Shown one piece after another: positions 11,743-21,099 of a DNA stretch of 64,000 nucleotides. The notes below the pieces were generated by a model. That model searched no databases and was not told the DNA's origin. It was given only the letters and a program-made list of their open reading frames with translations. Position 1 is the first letter of the stretch. Every line of letters starts with the position of its first letter. The position numbers and the translations under genes were made by a program. This DNA comes from Lingula anatina (taxonomy: Eukaryota; Brachiopoda; Lingulata; Lingulida; Lingulidae), in contig NW_019774447.1 of assembly GCF_001039355.2 (NCBI RefSeq), forward strand, positions 208,610 through 272,609, read 5' to 3'.

Positions 11743-13360
11743 AATAATGTAATTGATCTTTTTTTCAGTTTTTATCCTGTGTAGTTCTTTAACTTAAGTA
11801 ATATAAGTAATGTATGTCGCACCTTTCTACATACCAGTAGTTTGGTATATCACATGGTTCACCGCTCAATATTTGCATTATATGAAATGCTGACATAGAC
11901 ATCTAAAGCGAAAGTGCTTAAAATGGAGCGTATATCTGTTAGTAAAAGACGGCGACAGCATGCTGCATTGCTCTACATTAGTATTTTATTCACGGAAATG
12001 TACAGTCACCATCGTCATCATCATCAGTGGCTCATTTATTTTTCCAGTGACACTCATATTATATAACGGTCACTCACACCTTTTTGCTTTACCCTGGCAG
12101 CGACAGATGTACATGCAAAACCTTTTTTTTCTCATCAGTAGCTCTTCACTCTGAGCCTGGAAGTGTTGTATTACATGTACTACAGTTTATTTACAATTAC
12201 TTTGACCTCATTTAATTATACATGTAAATTCAAGTGATACCAAATGACTTTTAATGATAAACAAGTTCTTTTGATTACTAAGAAAATTGAAATCATTACA
12301 GTTTTGCTCAATTTAAGCGATTTTAACACTCGTGTACTGTTTTTATCCTTGCCCCTCTCCTCCAACACACGATTTGCAAAACCCTGAATTTGCCAGATTT
12401 GGTCATTGACTTTAAATTAAGAGGTAGGCATATGTTATTTAGTGTAGACGTTTAAGATTTATGCTTGAAGCCGTACATATTTTATAGATATTTGTCAGCA
12501 CGGGGACAGACGAGGTACAGTGTTTATCAATGACAACAGAACATGTAGAGATTTCCAGACTGCCCGGGTCACGTGGCACTGCTACAATCAGGTGGCTAGG
12601 GGGTACTGCTGTGACAGCTGCTCGGACGTCTACAACGCCTCAGATACAGGTGAGACAGGTGATACAGGCTATATAAGAATATTGTAAACCTTTATCATCA
12701 GCCAGACACCACCGAAAATGAGGGTTTTCCTGCTTCTAAATATTCGATATTGCATCTGTCTCCCCTCAGGAAAAAAAAAATAGTGGCGTTTATATTTCTG
12801 TACGATTAGATCCGTCAAAGGCGGATGTCTGATTCCACAGGGGTGAGGGTTCAATTTTAACTCCCTGCTGTCATTGTAGCCTCCTGGGGTGTCTCGTGCA
12901 GGTTTAAAGCGTTATCGGGAGGATGTGATTTCATTAAATTATGTTAATTCACCTTTGAGAGCTTGGCAGGGTAGGGTTCAACCAGACAGTCCGCTGAACT
13001 CGCATGTCACTCCACTAAAGCATACTTCCAGGCCAGGAAAATGCCCTAATAGTTATAAACTTGTATTAAGCTTGCATTTGCAATACGAGCTTGAGTAGAG
13101 TGATTTGAACGGGTAGGATGGACGAGCTTGGCGCAGGACACGAAGGGGCAGGAATTGAAACCGTGGTAAAATTTCACAAATTGGTGTTTTCCTTCATCTT
13201 TACCTTAATTTTGAATCTGTTTCAGGCTGTTTATATGGAGACAAAGCGACATTTTGTGTTAATATCACCAAAGGACAATGTTACGGTAAAACAAACCAAA
13301 ATGAACCCGTGCCAGACGTCTGCTGCAGAAAATGTCGGGAGTTCCGAGGAAATATAAACG
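3755..13360 (+). CDS. ADAM/ADAMTS-like zinc metalloprotease, 14 exons (5' and 3' ends incomplete)
   Basis: The exons are 3755-3835, 4084-4249, 4744-4867, 5347-5434, 5669-5746, 6582-6748, 7109-7164, 9312-9417, 9728-9895, 10248-10392, 11024-11143, 11573-11624, 12488-12649 and 13226-13360. All junctions keep phase and give 1,648 nt (about 549 codons). Order of domains: end of prodomain, furin-type RQRR, reprolysin catalytic domain with HEMGH-NLGAVHD and a downstream Met (IMAAV) as Met-turn, ADAMTS-type Cys-rich region, then two Cys modules ending CCxxC. No thrombospondin type-1 repeat or disintegrin loop is visible, so MIG-17-like or mollusc ADAMTS-like is the best family guess. The product should be secreted and act on extracellular matrix; that is family knowledge. 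No initiator Met or signal peptide was found upstream. All introns are GT-AG except a GC-AG one after 5434. Confidence 0.9.
3857..3901. repeat. (AT)n microsatellite in metalloprotease intron
   Basis: A near-pure AT dinucleotide run between the two prodomain exons. It creates an artefactual Tyr-Ile ORF extension of the first exon. Confidence 0.95.
4744..4867 (+). CDS. Metalloprotease exon with furin site and start of catalytic domain
   Basis: A basic stretch containing RQRR, the proprotein-convertase consensus, is followed by ARYGVELMMVVDNAIY, the first beta strand of a reprolysin domain. The exon enters in phase 1 after CAG and leaves in phase 2 at ACAAG|GTAATG. Confidence 0.88.
5347..5746 (+). 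CDS. Metalloprotease catalytic-domain exons (5347-5434, 5669-5746)
   Basis: The first exon encodes a helix ending YYFAHVANG, the second VDLRYQSMDEAPFEIYVRL. Together they form the helix and second strand of the reprolysin fold. The only boundary that keeps the frame after 5434 is a GC donor (GGG|GCAAGT), with a normal TTTCAG acceptor at 5668. Confidence 0.85.
5892..5932. repeat. (TG)n followed by a long G run
   Basis: A GT-rich tract passes directly into a run of about 18 G residues in the intron. Similar homopolymer G or C runs occur near 24720, 52030, 53160, 54437 and 59274. Confidence 0.9.
6050..6185. repeat. Dispersed repeat, copy 1 (second copy near 63780-63910)
   Basis: The blocks CATCCGAGGCCTGTCGTTCC and GGACCCC, and the upstream AGCAGGCCCC-AACCCC-CCAA-GGGG arrangement, recur in the same order at about 63785-63905. 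This copy lies in the intron before 6582. It has no ORF of its own. Confidence 0.7.
6316..6581. repeat. 60-66-bp tandem array ending at a real splice acceptor
   Basis: Four to five imperfect units contain AACGTATTGCTGTAGT, then TATATATTTCCACTCCAG and GACAAGTCACATATAACACT. CAG/TAG ends fall at about 6332, 6393, 6453, 6519 and 6581, and the last is the acceptor of exon 6582-6748. The earlier copies are near-identical decoy 3' splice sites. Confidence 0.88.
6582..7164 (+). CDS. Metalloprotease catalytic-domain exons (6582-6748, 7109-7164)
   Basis: The first exon ends in FDHAMLFTG, matching the DHAxLxTG segment before the active site of ADAM/ADAMTS enzymes. The second contributes YDIWNGEDASGNKAVSVA and ends in phase 1. 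The acceptor at 6580-6581 is the last of several tandemly repeated copies of the same 3' splice-site sequence. Confidence 0.88.
7208..9080. mobile_element. Foldback Tc1/mariner-like relic in metalloprotease intron
   Basis: A very long inverted repeat: 7208-7830 is the reverse complement, with divergence, of about 8247-9080. Paired landmarks are ATTGGTCAAAAAGGTTGTCC at the outer ends, the TTAACGAGCACACCCTAATG region inward (8550; reverse complement near 7515), and the block TGGCATGAATTGAAGTGTGC. The right arm has about 200 extra bases at 8790-9000. The plus strand at about 7840-8500 contains broken Tc1-like transposase, including MWHELKCAMQ, the counterpart of the family's NPIEHxWxELK motif. 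The same C-terminal piece recurs inverted in the left arm. An undetermined base lies at 8992. Confidence 0.75.
9312..9895 (+). CDS. Metalloprotease active-site exons (9312-9417, 9728-9895)
   Basis: The zinc-binding signature HExxHxxGxxHD is complete but divided by an intron after HEMGH: the second exon supplies LGAVHDGD. The three zinc-ligand His residues, the catalytic Glu and the following Asp are all present. QQYIMAAVSD supplies the Met-turn, and FSKCSVEAFRQKI resembles the final helix of the catalytic domain. The enzyme should therefore be catalytically competent. Confidence 0.93.
10248..11624 (+). CDS. Cys-rich exons (10248-10392, 11024-11143, 11573-11624)
   Basis: These encode KNCLNN, then PGQKYPPDAQCRQLYG, SEICARMSC, HAARGTTCGNKKW and CESGSCEPNE. 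Spacing and motifs match the ADAMTS cysteine-rich domain. The phase-consistent acceptor of the first exon is TTATAG|TGCAG at 10246-10247, not the CAG five bases later. Introns contain (TG)n at about 10420-10453 and (AT)n at about 11695-11741. Confidence 0.88.
12488..13360 (+). CDS. C-terminal PLAC-like exons (12488-12649, 13226-13360)
   Basis: Each exon encodes one compact six-to-seven-Cys module ending in CCDSC or CCRKC, resembling PLAC (protease and lacunin) domains; two in a row look like an exon duplication. Both exons are phase 1 at each end, which allows such duplication. The last leaves in phase 1 at AACG|GTGGGT, so at least one more exon is needed. A stop would follow soon in frame if it joined the module exon at 17679-17756, which is speculative. 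Confidence 0.8.
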
Positions 13361-13532
13361 GTGGGTTGCTGTCGTTATTGCAGTGTATTTCATCACATGA
13401 CCATTCTTTATCAAAACTTTGATATTATACTTATTTTATATATAAATTGACTTACATATGTCTTTGCAAAATATTTCCTAACCGTTACAAAAATTGCCTG
13501 TATAGTCCTATAGGACGCCCCACAGTGAACTA

Positions 13533-14952
13533 CACTGATGCTCATAAGTTAAGCAACACCCAGATTTTTTCAAAAGTTTCTTCTATCATGATCATTATTT
13601 CATTTGTTAGTGGAATTATGCATATTTCTTTCATATTTTATAAATAACCTATTCAAATTGAATATTTCTGTTAATGAAATACACCACATAGCTTATTGTA
13701 ATAATCAAAATAACGTTATTAACCAAACAGTACCAAAATAGGCCAAACCATGTGTCTAAAAAGTATGCTCACACAGCATCAAGTACGTGCTGATTAAAAC
13801 AGCTTATCATGAAAAAATAAAGTTCAATCATCTAAGAATTAGTTTTAATAAAAGAAGACTGTAGATAATAAATGATTAATCGTCTATTATCCAATAAATA
13901 TTGGGTGTGCCTTCCCTATTTTTGAACAACAGCTTCACAATGTCTCCTGCAATTTGCCACCAAATTCTGTCAATCTTGCATTGTGAGCCTGTTCCATTCC
14001 TAAATTACTGCCTGCTGGAGCTTTCTTATGTTTCCGACTGGAGGTTGTCTCTCATTAACTGCTCTGTCAATCATATCTTTAGCATGTTCAATTACACTGA
14101 GAATTGGCAAATATTGCAGGGCCATCCAAATTTGGAATACCATGCTGTTGCAGCACGATTTGCACGGACCGTGCTTTATGAATGGGCAAATTGTCCTGCA
14201 CCAAAATGATATTTCTTCCTGGATTTGCTTGAATGTGTGATTGCAAGCTCCCCAATGGTATTTCTTTTCTGTATCGTTGACCAGTGTATCTCCCTTGCAT
14301 AACGTACAGTGGCAATTTTTCATCATATGAGAAAGCGCACCATACTATGACGGGTACTCCGCCATCCTGAATACGTGGGTGATCACAATCATCCTGAAAC
14401 GCTTGGTTTGGACCTCTCCAGACTCCCAGCCAACCATCTGCATACATCAAAGTGAATCTGCTCTCGTCAGTCCACAGGACCCTTCACCCAGTCCTTAGAT
14501 TCTATCTTTCTCGGCATCTGGCTTATGCCAAACTTATCTGCTTGTGTCTTTTGGTCGACGGTGGCTTTTTAGGAGGCTTTTTAAATGAAAGTCCAGCTTC
14601 TAAATTATGCCTGTTGACTGTCTGCCTACTGATTCGAGCTCTTCCTAATCCAGGCCAGATGTTTCTCAGCTGTTTAGACCGGTTCTGGTGGCGTAGTCGA
14701 ACCTAACATCTTCTAACACTTGCGTCGGTTAATCTTGTTCTACCAGAAAGAGGCTTGTCCAATACATGATGATAACAAATTGTGCCCATGAAACCAGCCA
14801 AATTGGAAGCTCCGTATGGCATGCCCAAACTGTGTTTTTCGCAAGTGGCACCCCTATTGCATATTCTACCCTGCCTTTTGCCTTAATAAAAAGCTTGGTT
14901 GCTGAGAAATTTGAGAAATTAGAAAGTGTTGCTTAACTTATGAGCATCAGTG
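13533..14952 (-). mobile_element. Tc1/mariner element, 1,420 bp, TA target duplication
   Basis: Perfect 27-bp TIRs (outer bases CACTGATGCTCATAAG) lie at 13533-13559 and 14926-14952, each flanked by TA. Length, TA duplication and the internal transposase fit Tc1/mariner. The TIRs being intact suggests fairly recent insertion or TIR-only mobility, although the transposase is broken. Confidence 0.93.
14088..14490 (-). pseudogene. Tc1-like transposase, broken
   Basis: The minus-strand reading shows WTDESRFTL, where the first catalytic Asp lies. It continues with VIVWCAFS and VQDNLPIHKA, which contains the second Asp in the family's DNAPxHxA motif. Upstream coding toward about 14900 is recognisable but interrupted by stops (one TGA lies a few codons before WTDE). 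The third acidic residue and C-terminus toward 13900 are not intact. Confidence 0.85.
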
Positions 14953-14954
14953 TA

Positions 14955-15113
14955 TATATTTTCAAGGTGACAAGGGTTTATGTGAACTGTTTGGAGTTGG
15001 GGAGGGGGGGGGGTCAAGGATTCGCTTAGCAAAAATCTTGTTATAGACAAAATTTCATGTATACATTCCGATGCCTGAGCATTGTCTGTTGTGACATTGA
15101 ATGTGTCTGTATG
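14955..15113 (+). repeat. Partial copy of the 'exon-module' repeat unit
   Basis: TTTTCAAGGTGACAAGG and later AGCAAAAATCT, ATAGACAAAATTTC and GAATGTGTCTGTATG recur in the same order at about 17493-17650 and 19080-19210. Here the unit is cut off at about 15113, where the Penelope-like element begins. Confidence 0.75.
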
Positions 15114-15114
15114 C

Positions 15115-16948
15115 TCAATGAGGTATGGTATCGTTTGGATGAGCAGTTGAAAGAGGTCTTGTGGTTATTGTACTAGTATCTATATTTAAATTCACATTCA
15201 GATATACCATGTATTCTTTTGTTTCGTTTTTGGTTATCACGGTTGCCTTATAAATTACATTTTTTTCTAGACATTTGCCATTCATTGGGCATTCACTTTT
15301 CATCCTACAGTTACAAGTTTTTACATCTGATACATTTATGACAACCCTAGAATTATTCATCTAACTGTTGCTCTTAGTTTTAATGATTTGGGCAATATTG
15401 TCCATGCAGCTGTAGCTAACTTTAATGTTGTTTTTATTAAAAATCTTACAGTAATAAAGAACCTGGTGGGAAATGGGAGTTAATAAGTCTTTGAAATACT
15501 TTACCGACATTAGTCTGTACATTTCTACTAAAAGGTGGGTTGAACCATAAGATATTCCTTTTGCCTTTTACTCCCTCTTTGATGACGCAAACATGCTTTC
15601 ATCACTAGAAATTGTAGATAGTCTTGTGTTTACTGAGTTAAATATGGCATTTATGACGCATTCCGGGTTATTAGATTTGCAGTGTACATAGCGTAGTGCT
15701 GCGTTGCGTTTTTTGTAAGGTCCGAAAGATCCATCCCAGCAGGCATAGTTGCGTTGGATCGACGTTGAAAACAGGTTGATACGTTGAATTGCCGTTTATC
15801 TACCTAAATTCAACGTAAAATCAACGTTGATCCAGCCACATCGAAACACCGTCATAATGTGACATTGACTCAACGTTGTATTTTGGTCAATGACACAACC
15901 TTGCAGTTATGGATTGTAATTTAAAGTATTAATTATTGAAAACGTGATACTTTGTTAATCAATACTGTAACTAAATTTATCAAAAAAATAACATAAGTGT
16001 TTTAAAGTAAAAGTGACAGTTGTTTTGTGTCTTTAGTTAACTAGTGAATTTTCTTAACTTGTTATTCAGAAATACATTCCAATAAACTGAATTCCTTGCA
16101 AGGTCAGCTAACACTAGGATGAATAAGTTGCTGTAAATATAATGGAGTTAACAGTTAATGGTAACCTGTTATAGATAGACAGGTTGAGGTGACTGTGACT
16201 TTGTTATATATATATAAGAAAAGAACTATACAAATTAATCTAAACTTTGGAAATTTTAACTTAAAGGCCATAAATTTATACCCTACATATATTTAGCCAT
16301 CAAACATGTCCTACAGCTAAACACATCCAGGCTAATTTCCTGCTGGATGGGGTTGATGTAACATTGTTTTCTGACGTTGATACAACGTTGTTATCTGAGG
16401 TTGACACAACTTTCAAATCCAACATTTATTCAATGTCTTCTCAACGTTATGGTTCAACGTTGTTTCAACGTTAAAACAACATAATTTGCCTGCTGGGATC
16501 TTTCAGGTTGAAGGTTACATCTAGGTCCGAAGGATCCGTCTTTCAGGTTGAAGTTTACGTCTAGGAAATTGACGGAGTTACGCGAGATGGTGGTTGTGAT
16601 TTTTAATCCGAACTATTTCATGGTTGAAGTTAAATCCTTGACTATCTTGTTGGCGTATGACATTGTGTTATTTCTAAGGATAGCAAGACCGTCGTCTCTA
16701 AAGAGCCCTACTTCATCGTGGAATAATCCCTTGATTTTATCAAGTAAAAATACACTAACGAGCTCACATGGCTCAGCGCCATCATACAATCCCATTGTGA
16801 TGTCGAACAAAGCCGAATCATCCGGCCTTTTTGACCCATGCACATTTTTTGTGGAAAATTAAGGAGCATTTGGCTTGTGTCACTATTTGTTTTTCTTCCT
16901 CAGAGATACTTACTAACTTTGACGCGAAGTCCAATGCTTCTGTGACAT
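15115..16948 (-). pseudogene. Penelope-like retroelement (PLE), broken and split by a TIR transposon
   Basis: Reading the minus strand from about 16940 down gives, in order: EALDFASKLVSISEEE; TMGLYDGAEPCELV and FRDDGLAILR, the PLE reverse-transcriptase catalytic region; and FLDVNFNLKDGSFGP. Below the insertion it resumes with [26 protein letters not shown] and TCNCRMKSECPMNGKC, the Cys-rich linker before the GIY-YIG nuclease in PLEs. The GIY-YIG part is degenerate or missing. Stops and frameshifts occur, for example near 16820 and 15363. The interval 15735-16497 is an inserted DNA transposon. Confidence 0.85.
15735..16497. mobile_element. CCCAGCAGGC-family TIR transposon, copy A
   Basis: Ends are CCCAGCAGGCA and TGCCTGCTGGG, flanked by AT on both sides. 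The ends are rich in CAACGTTGA-like palindromic words. It sits inside the Penelope-like RT. A local tandem copy of the target (GATCC-GT-CTTTCAGG near 16540) serves as an empty-site comparison. No transposase is seen, so it is non-autonomous. Copies B and C lie in the opposite orientation. Confidence 0.85.
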
Positions 16949-16949
16949 T

Positions 16950-17396
16950 ATAAATATATATAAATGACGTAACCTTGGAAATCTTAACTTAAAGGCCATA
17001 CATTTACACCCTACATATATTTAGCCATCAAACATGTCCTACTACTAAACACATCCAGGCTAAAAGGGTATAACATGCTTAGGTGCAAAACATGCTTAGG
17101 AGCTAAATGTGTTGAAAAAAATGAGACAAAGCAGGCCCTTACATGTTTTTACAGTGTATGCTATAATTGCGTACCTGTGTTTTGTACCAAAAATAAAAAT
17201 ATTTCAGGTCATTTTAATGTCTTTTTATGCAAGAATGTTGTCTAACAACTGGGGTTGATACAATGTTGTTATCTGACATTGATACAACGTTGTTATTTGA
17301 CGGTGATCCAACTTTCAAATCCAATGTTTATCCAACGTCTTGTCAACGTTATAGTTCAACATTGTTTCAGTGTTGAAACAACATGATTTGCCCGCT
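16950..17396. mobile_element. CCCAGCAGGC-family transposon, truncated copy
   Basis: Shares AACTTAAAGGCCATA, CATATATTTAGCCATCAAAC and the CAACGTT-rich right end with copies A-C, and ends GCCCGCTAGG near 17397. It also carries an internal segment (about 17080-17240) seen in copy C but not A. The left TIR is absent. Confidence 0.75.
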
Positions 17397-17678
17397 AGGT
17401 CTCTTTAATCGAATTGTGACCATCGACACTATATGTGGTACCTGAGAAATTATAATTTTGTAAAATTGTTACGTAGGTTCCACTGTTTTATATATTTTCA
17501 AGGTGACAAGGCTTAATGTTAACTGTTTGGAATTTGGGGGGGAGGGGGGTCGAGGATTCGCTTAGCAAAAATCTCGATATAGACAAAATTTCTTGTATAC
17601 ATTGTGATGCCTGTATGTTGTCTGTGATGACATTGAATGTGTCTGTATGTATTCTGATGATGTATTATCTGTTTTCAG

Positions 17679-17756
17679 TAGAGATGAAAGTATTTCCTGG
17701 ATTATCATCACACTGAGGACAGCTGAGCTGATTTCAACCTCGCAACCTCAGCACAG
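17679..17756 (+). ncRNA. Exon-like module 1 (candidate)
   Basis: Seventy-eight bases bounded by CTGTTTTCAG and CACAG|GTCAGT. The core CCTGGATTATCATCACACTG is shared with three further modules. If spliced from the phase-1 end of the metalloprotease it would add about a dozen residues and a TGA, so it may be a 3' exon of that gene or part of a non-coding RNA. Confidence 0.35.
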
Positions 17757-18039
17757 GTCAGTGCAACAATATGATATTGCCATACTGATGATTCTCTTTA
17801 ATCGAATTGTGACCATCGACACTTTATGGTGTACATTCCGATACCTGTGCATTGTCTGTTGTGATATTTAATGTGTGTCTCTATGTAATCTGATCATTGT
17901 CTGTGTCTTTATTGTCGCTGCATATGTTTATTATAATATAATAATATATTTTGATCACTGTGTTATGTCTGTGTTGTAACTACATACATGTATATACTGT
18001 ATATATGTCTATATATATTTCTTATTGATGATTTATGAG

Positions 18040-18137
18040 TAGAAAGAAAGGCGTGTATCCTGGATTATCATCACACTGAGGACAGTTGAATTCATCTGTT
18101 CATCATCTCATTCTACAACCTCACAGCATCATTAAAG
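18040..18137 (+). ncRNA. Exon-like module 2 (candidate)
   Basis: Same core as module 1, with donor-like AAAG|GTCAGTGC. The acceptor side has decayed to ATGAG, so it may not be spliced. Transposon copy B is inserted 17 bases downstream. Confidence 0.25.
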
Positions 18138-18154
18138 GTCAGTGCAACAACCAT

Positions 18155-18958
18155 CCCAGCAGGCAAATTATGTTGTTTTATCGTTGAAACAATGTTGAAC
18201 AATAACGTTGATAATATGTTGGATAAACATTGGATTTGAAAGTTGACTCAATGTCAGATAACAACAATGTATCAATCCCAGTTGTTAGACAACATTCATT
18301 TTTCAACGCATTTAGCTCCTAAGCAGGTTTTGTACCTAAGCATGGTACACCCTTTTAGCCTGGATGTGTTTAGCAGTAGGACATGTTTGATGGCTAAATA
18401 TATGTATGGTATATATGTATGGCCTTTAAGTTAAAATTTCCAAGGTTTAGATTAATATATATAGTTATTTTCTTATATATATAATAAATTCACAGTTACC
18501 TCAACCTGTCTATCTATAACAGGGTACCGAGAACTGTCAACTTTATTAACTTCACTCCATCATATTTACAGCAACTTATTCATCCTAGTGTTAGCTGACC
18601 TTGCAAGGAATTCAGTTTATTGGAATGTATTTCTGAATAACAAGTTAAGAAAATTCACTAGTTCACTAAAGACACACTTTTACTTTAAAACACTTTTTTA
18701 TTATTTTGATATTTAAAGTTAGTTACAGTATTGATAAACAAAGTATCACGTTTTCAATAATTAATATTTTAAATTACAATCCATGTCTGCAAGGTTGTGT
18801 CAATGACCAAAATACAACGTTGAGTCAACGTCACATTATGACGGTGTTTTGACGTGGCTAGATCAACGTTAATTTTACGTTGAATTTAGGTAGATCAACG
18901 GCAATTCAACGTATCAACCTGTTTTCAGCATTGATCCAACGCGACTATGCCTGCTGGG
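18155..18958. mobile_element. CCCAGCAGGC-family TIR transposon, copy B
   Basis: Ends CCCAGCAGGCAAATTATG and ATGCCTGCTGGG, flanked by AT/AT. Orientation is opposite to copy A. The paralogous module at about 21060 gives the empty site (ACAACC-GT-ATTCCTACAC), supporting a 2-bp duplication. No transposase ORF is present. Confidence 0.88.
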
Positions 18959-19226
18959 ATATTGCTACACTGGTGATTCTCTTCAATCCCATTGTGAACA
19001 TGCACTGCCGCTATATGTTGTAACTGAGAAATTATTATTTGTAAATCGGTCATTGAGATCCAAATCAGTTTAAGATATGTTCAAGGTGACAGGGGTTAAT
19101 GTGAACTGTTTGGAGTTGGTGGGAGTTGGAAATTTATATAGACAAAATTTCTTGTATACATTGTGATTCCTTTGCATTGTCTCTTGTGACATTCAATGTG
19201 TCTGTATGTATTCTGATAACTGTCTA

Positions 19227-19440
19227 AGACTGCATTCCCACAGATTTTAGATTGATCTATCCCCATGGGGAGTCTCACTAGATTGCAGGCAGCTTAGCCA
19301 GCTTAAATGTCTGTCACACCTACTAAAAGCTGTAAGGGGGTAATTAAATTTTGTGCACGCTTGGCTGACAGCAATTTAGCATGAATTTAATAGTTAGGTC
19401 GATCCAGATGGATCGATCTAAATCTGTGGGAACCCAGTCT
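19227..19440. mobile_element. 214-bp MITE (AGACTG family), copy 1
   Basis: Terminal inverted repeats pair AGACTGCATTCCCACAGATT with its imperfect complement ending in CCCAGTCT. Related copies lie at about 61077-61266 and 63236-63444. Confidence 0.75.
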
Positions 19441-19574
19441 ATTTCTTTATTGTCGTTGTATGTTTTTATTATAATATAATAATGTATTTTGGTCACTGTG
19501 TTTTTTTTGTGTTGTAACTACTTTATGTGTCTATAAATATATATTTTTATTGAGGATGTATTATCTGTTTTCAG

Positions 19575-19656
19575 TGTAGATGAAGGTGTGTTCCTGGATT
19601 ATCATCACACTGAGGACAGCTGAACTGATCTCTTCCTTGCAACCTTATTACCACAG
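19575..19656 (+). ncRNA. Exon-like module 3 (candidate)
   Basis: Bounded by CTGTTTTCAG and CCACAG|GTCAGT, with the same core as modules 1, 2 and 4. In the phase used by the metalloprotease it would hit a stop at once, so it looks non-coding or untranslated. Confidence 0.35.
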
Positions 19657-19936
19657 GTCAGTGCAACAATGATATTACCATACAGGTGATTCTCTTTAAT
19701 CGAATTAGATTGCATTAGTTGAGAAATGATGTTCTTTTTGCCTGCAGACATTGCTCAACCTTAGGTTTAGTACGCAACATAAATAGTTCGCATTAAAATA
19801 GTTTTCTGTGCGTTTTTCTTAGACATTTTCTTATGTTATTGATTCGAGTGGTAAACGTTTTTTCTTCTATTACATAGGTAAGTGCACTTTAGTTTGGATC
19901 ATTTTAGATGAATGCATTAATATGTAAAGCTTCCAG

Positions 19937-20755
19937 GAACTATATGTATGTTGCAATGGGCATCAGCAGTCAAGCTTCACTTGCTGCTAAAATAAAGTGG
20001 AAACCTGTCAAATGTCAAGGTACGTTTTTAATGTTCATGTATAAACTTTAAGGAGATGACAGAACCAAAGTCCGCTTATAGCTCAGAGTAGTTTAGAATG
20101 TGTGTTTGGAGTTAAGGCCCGATAAAAGCATCGTGTAAAAAAAAAAAAAAAAACTAGTTCTAGCAAATACCACATTCCTTGTACATGTAAAGTAAAACCA
20201 CTCACATTGATTGGACAGTGTAAGATATTCTGTATTCATTAGTGTCACCCAGTCATGTCTGTCGACATAGTTCAGTATTTACATTTAAAGAAACTTAAAG
20301 AGGCACTTAAGGTGAGCTTTGAAACATGTGTTCTGAAACTTGAATGTATTGTTGGGGCGCAACAAGCACAATCGCCTCCATAGCATTAGTTTTCACTTGT
20401 CAAGTAGTGTAAAGTATGTACAATGTTTTATTAAGGTTCTGTTTTATTACAGGCAAGGAACTTTGGTTGTAGTCCAACGTCAAGTTTAAGGGGTTTAAGA
20501 GGACAAACATTCATGTAAGATTACTGGTAATCAGTAAAAACTATGTTATTACTAATGTATAATGTTACTTTACAGTTATGATAAGTTTATAAGTTCTGTT
20601 TTGCATTTAGTAAGAAGTGTACAGAAATAAGTGTATGTAATTAAGTAGTTACTGTTTCACTTAAGTTTTATTGTTTATTTTCAGCAATGACACTTGTAGC
20701 AACAACACTTGTAGCAATAAGTCAAAGTGAATAAAGAAGTTTTATGCTATTACAG
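19937..20755 (+). ncRNA. Candidate small spliced transcript: 19937-20019, 20453-20514, 20685 to ~20755
   Basis: Three short exon-like blocks have good borders: TTCCAG...CAAG|GTACGT, TTACAG...TTCAT|GTAAGA and TTTTCAG, the last followed by an AATAAA at 20730-20735. The longest reading frame is about 32 codons with no recognised motif. It would lie downstream of exon-like modules 1-3 on the same strand and could be the 3' part of the same RNA. Inference from splice-site shape only. Confidence 0.35.
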
Positions 20756-20954
20756 TGACCATTAACAATATATGTTGTACCTGACAAATTATCATTGTCT
20801 GTTGTGACATTGAATTTGTCTGTATGTATTCTGATCACTGGCTATGTCTTTGTTGTCGCTGTATGTGTATTTTGATCACCGTGTTACGTCTGTGTTGTAA
20901 CTACTTTATATGTCTACATATATATTTCTTATTTATGATTTATTATTTTTTCAG

Positions 20955-21052
20955 TAGAAATAAAGGTGTGTTTCCTGGATTATCATCACACTGAGGACAG
21001 TTGAATTTATCTGTTCACCAACTTGTTCTACAACCTCACAGCATCATCAAAG
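20955..21052 (+). ncRNA. Exon-like module 4 (candidate)
   Basis: Bounded by TTTTTCAG and CAAAG|GTCAGTGC. The core CCTGGATTATCATCACACTG is shared, and its 3' half is closest to module 2. It lies downstream of the AATAAA at 20730. Confidence 0.3.
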
Positions 21053-21099
21053 GTCAGTGCAACAACCGTATTCCTACACAGGTGATTCTCTTCAGTCGC

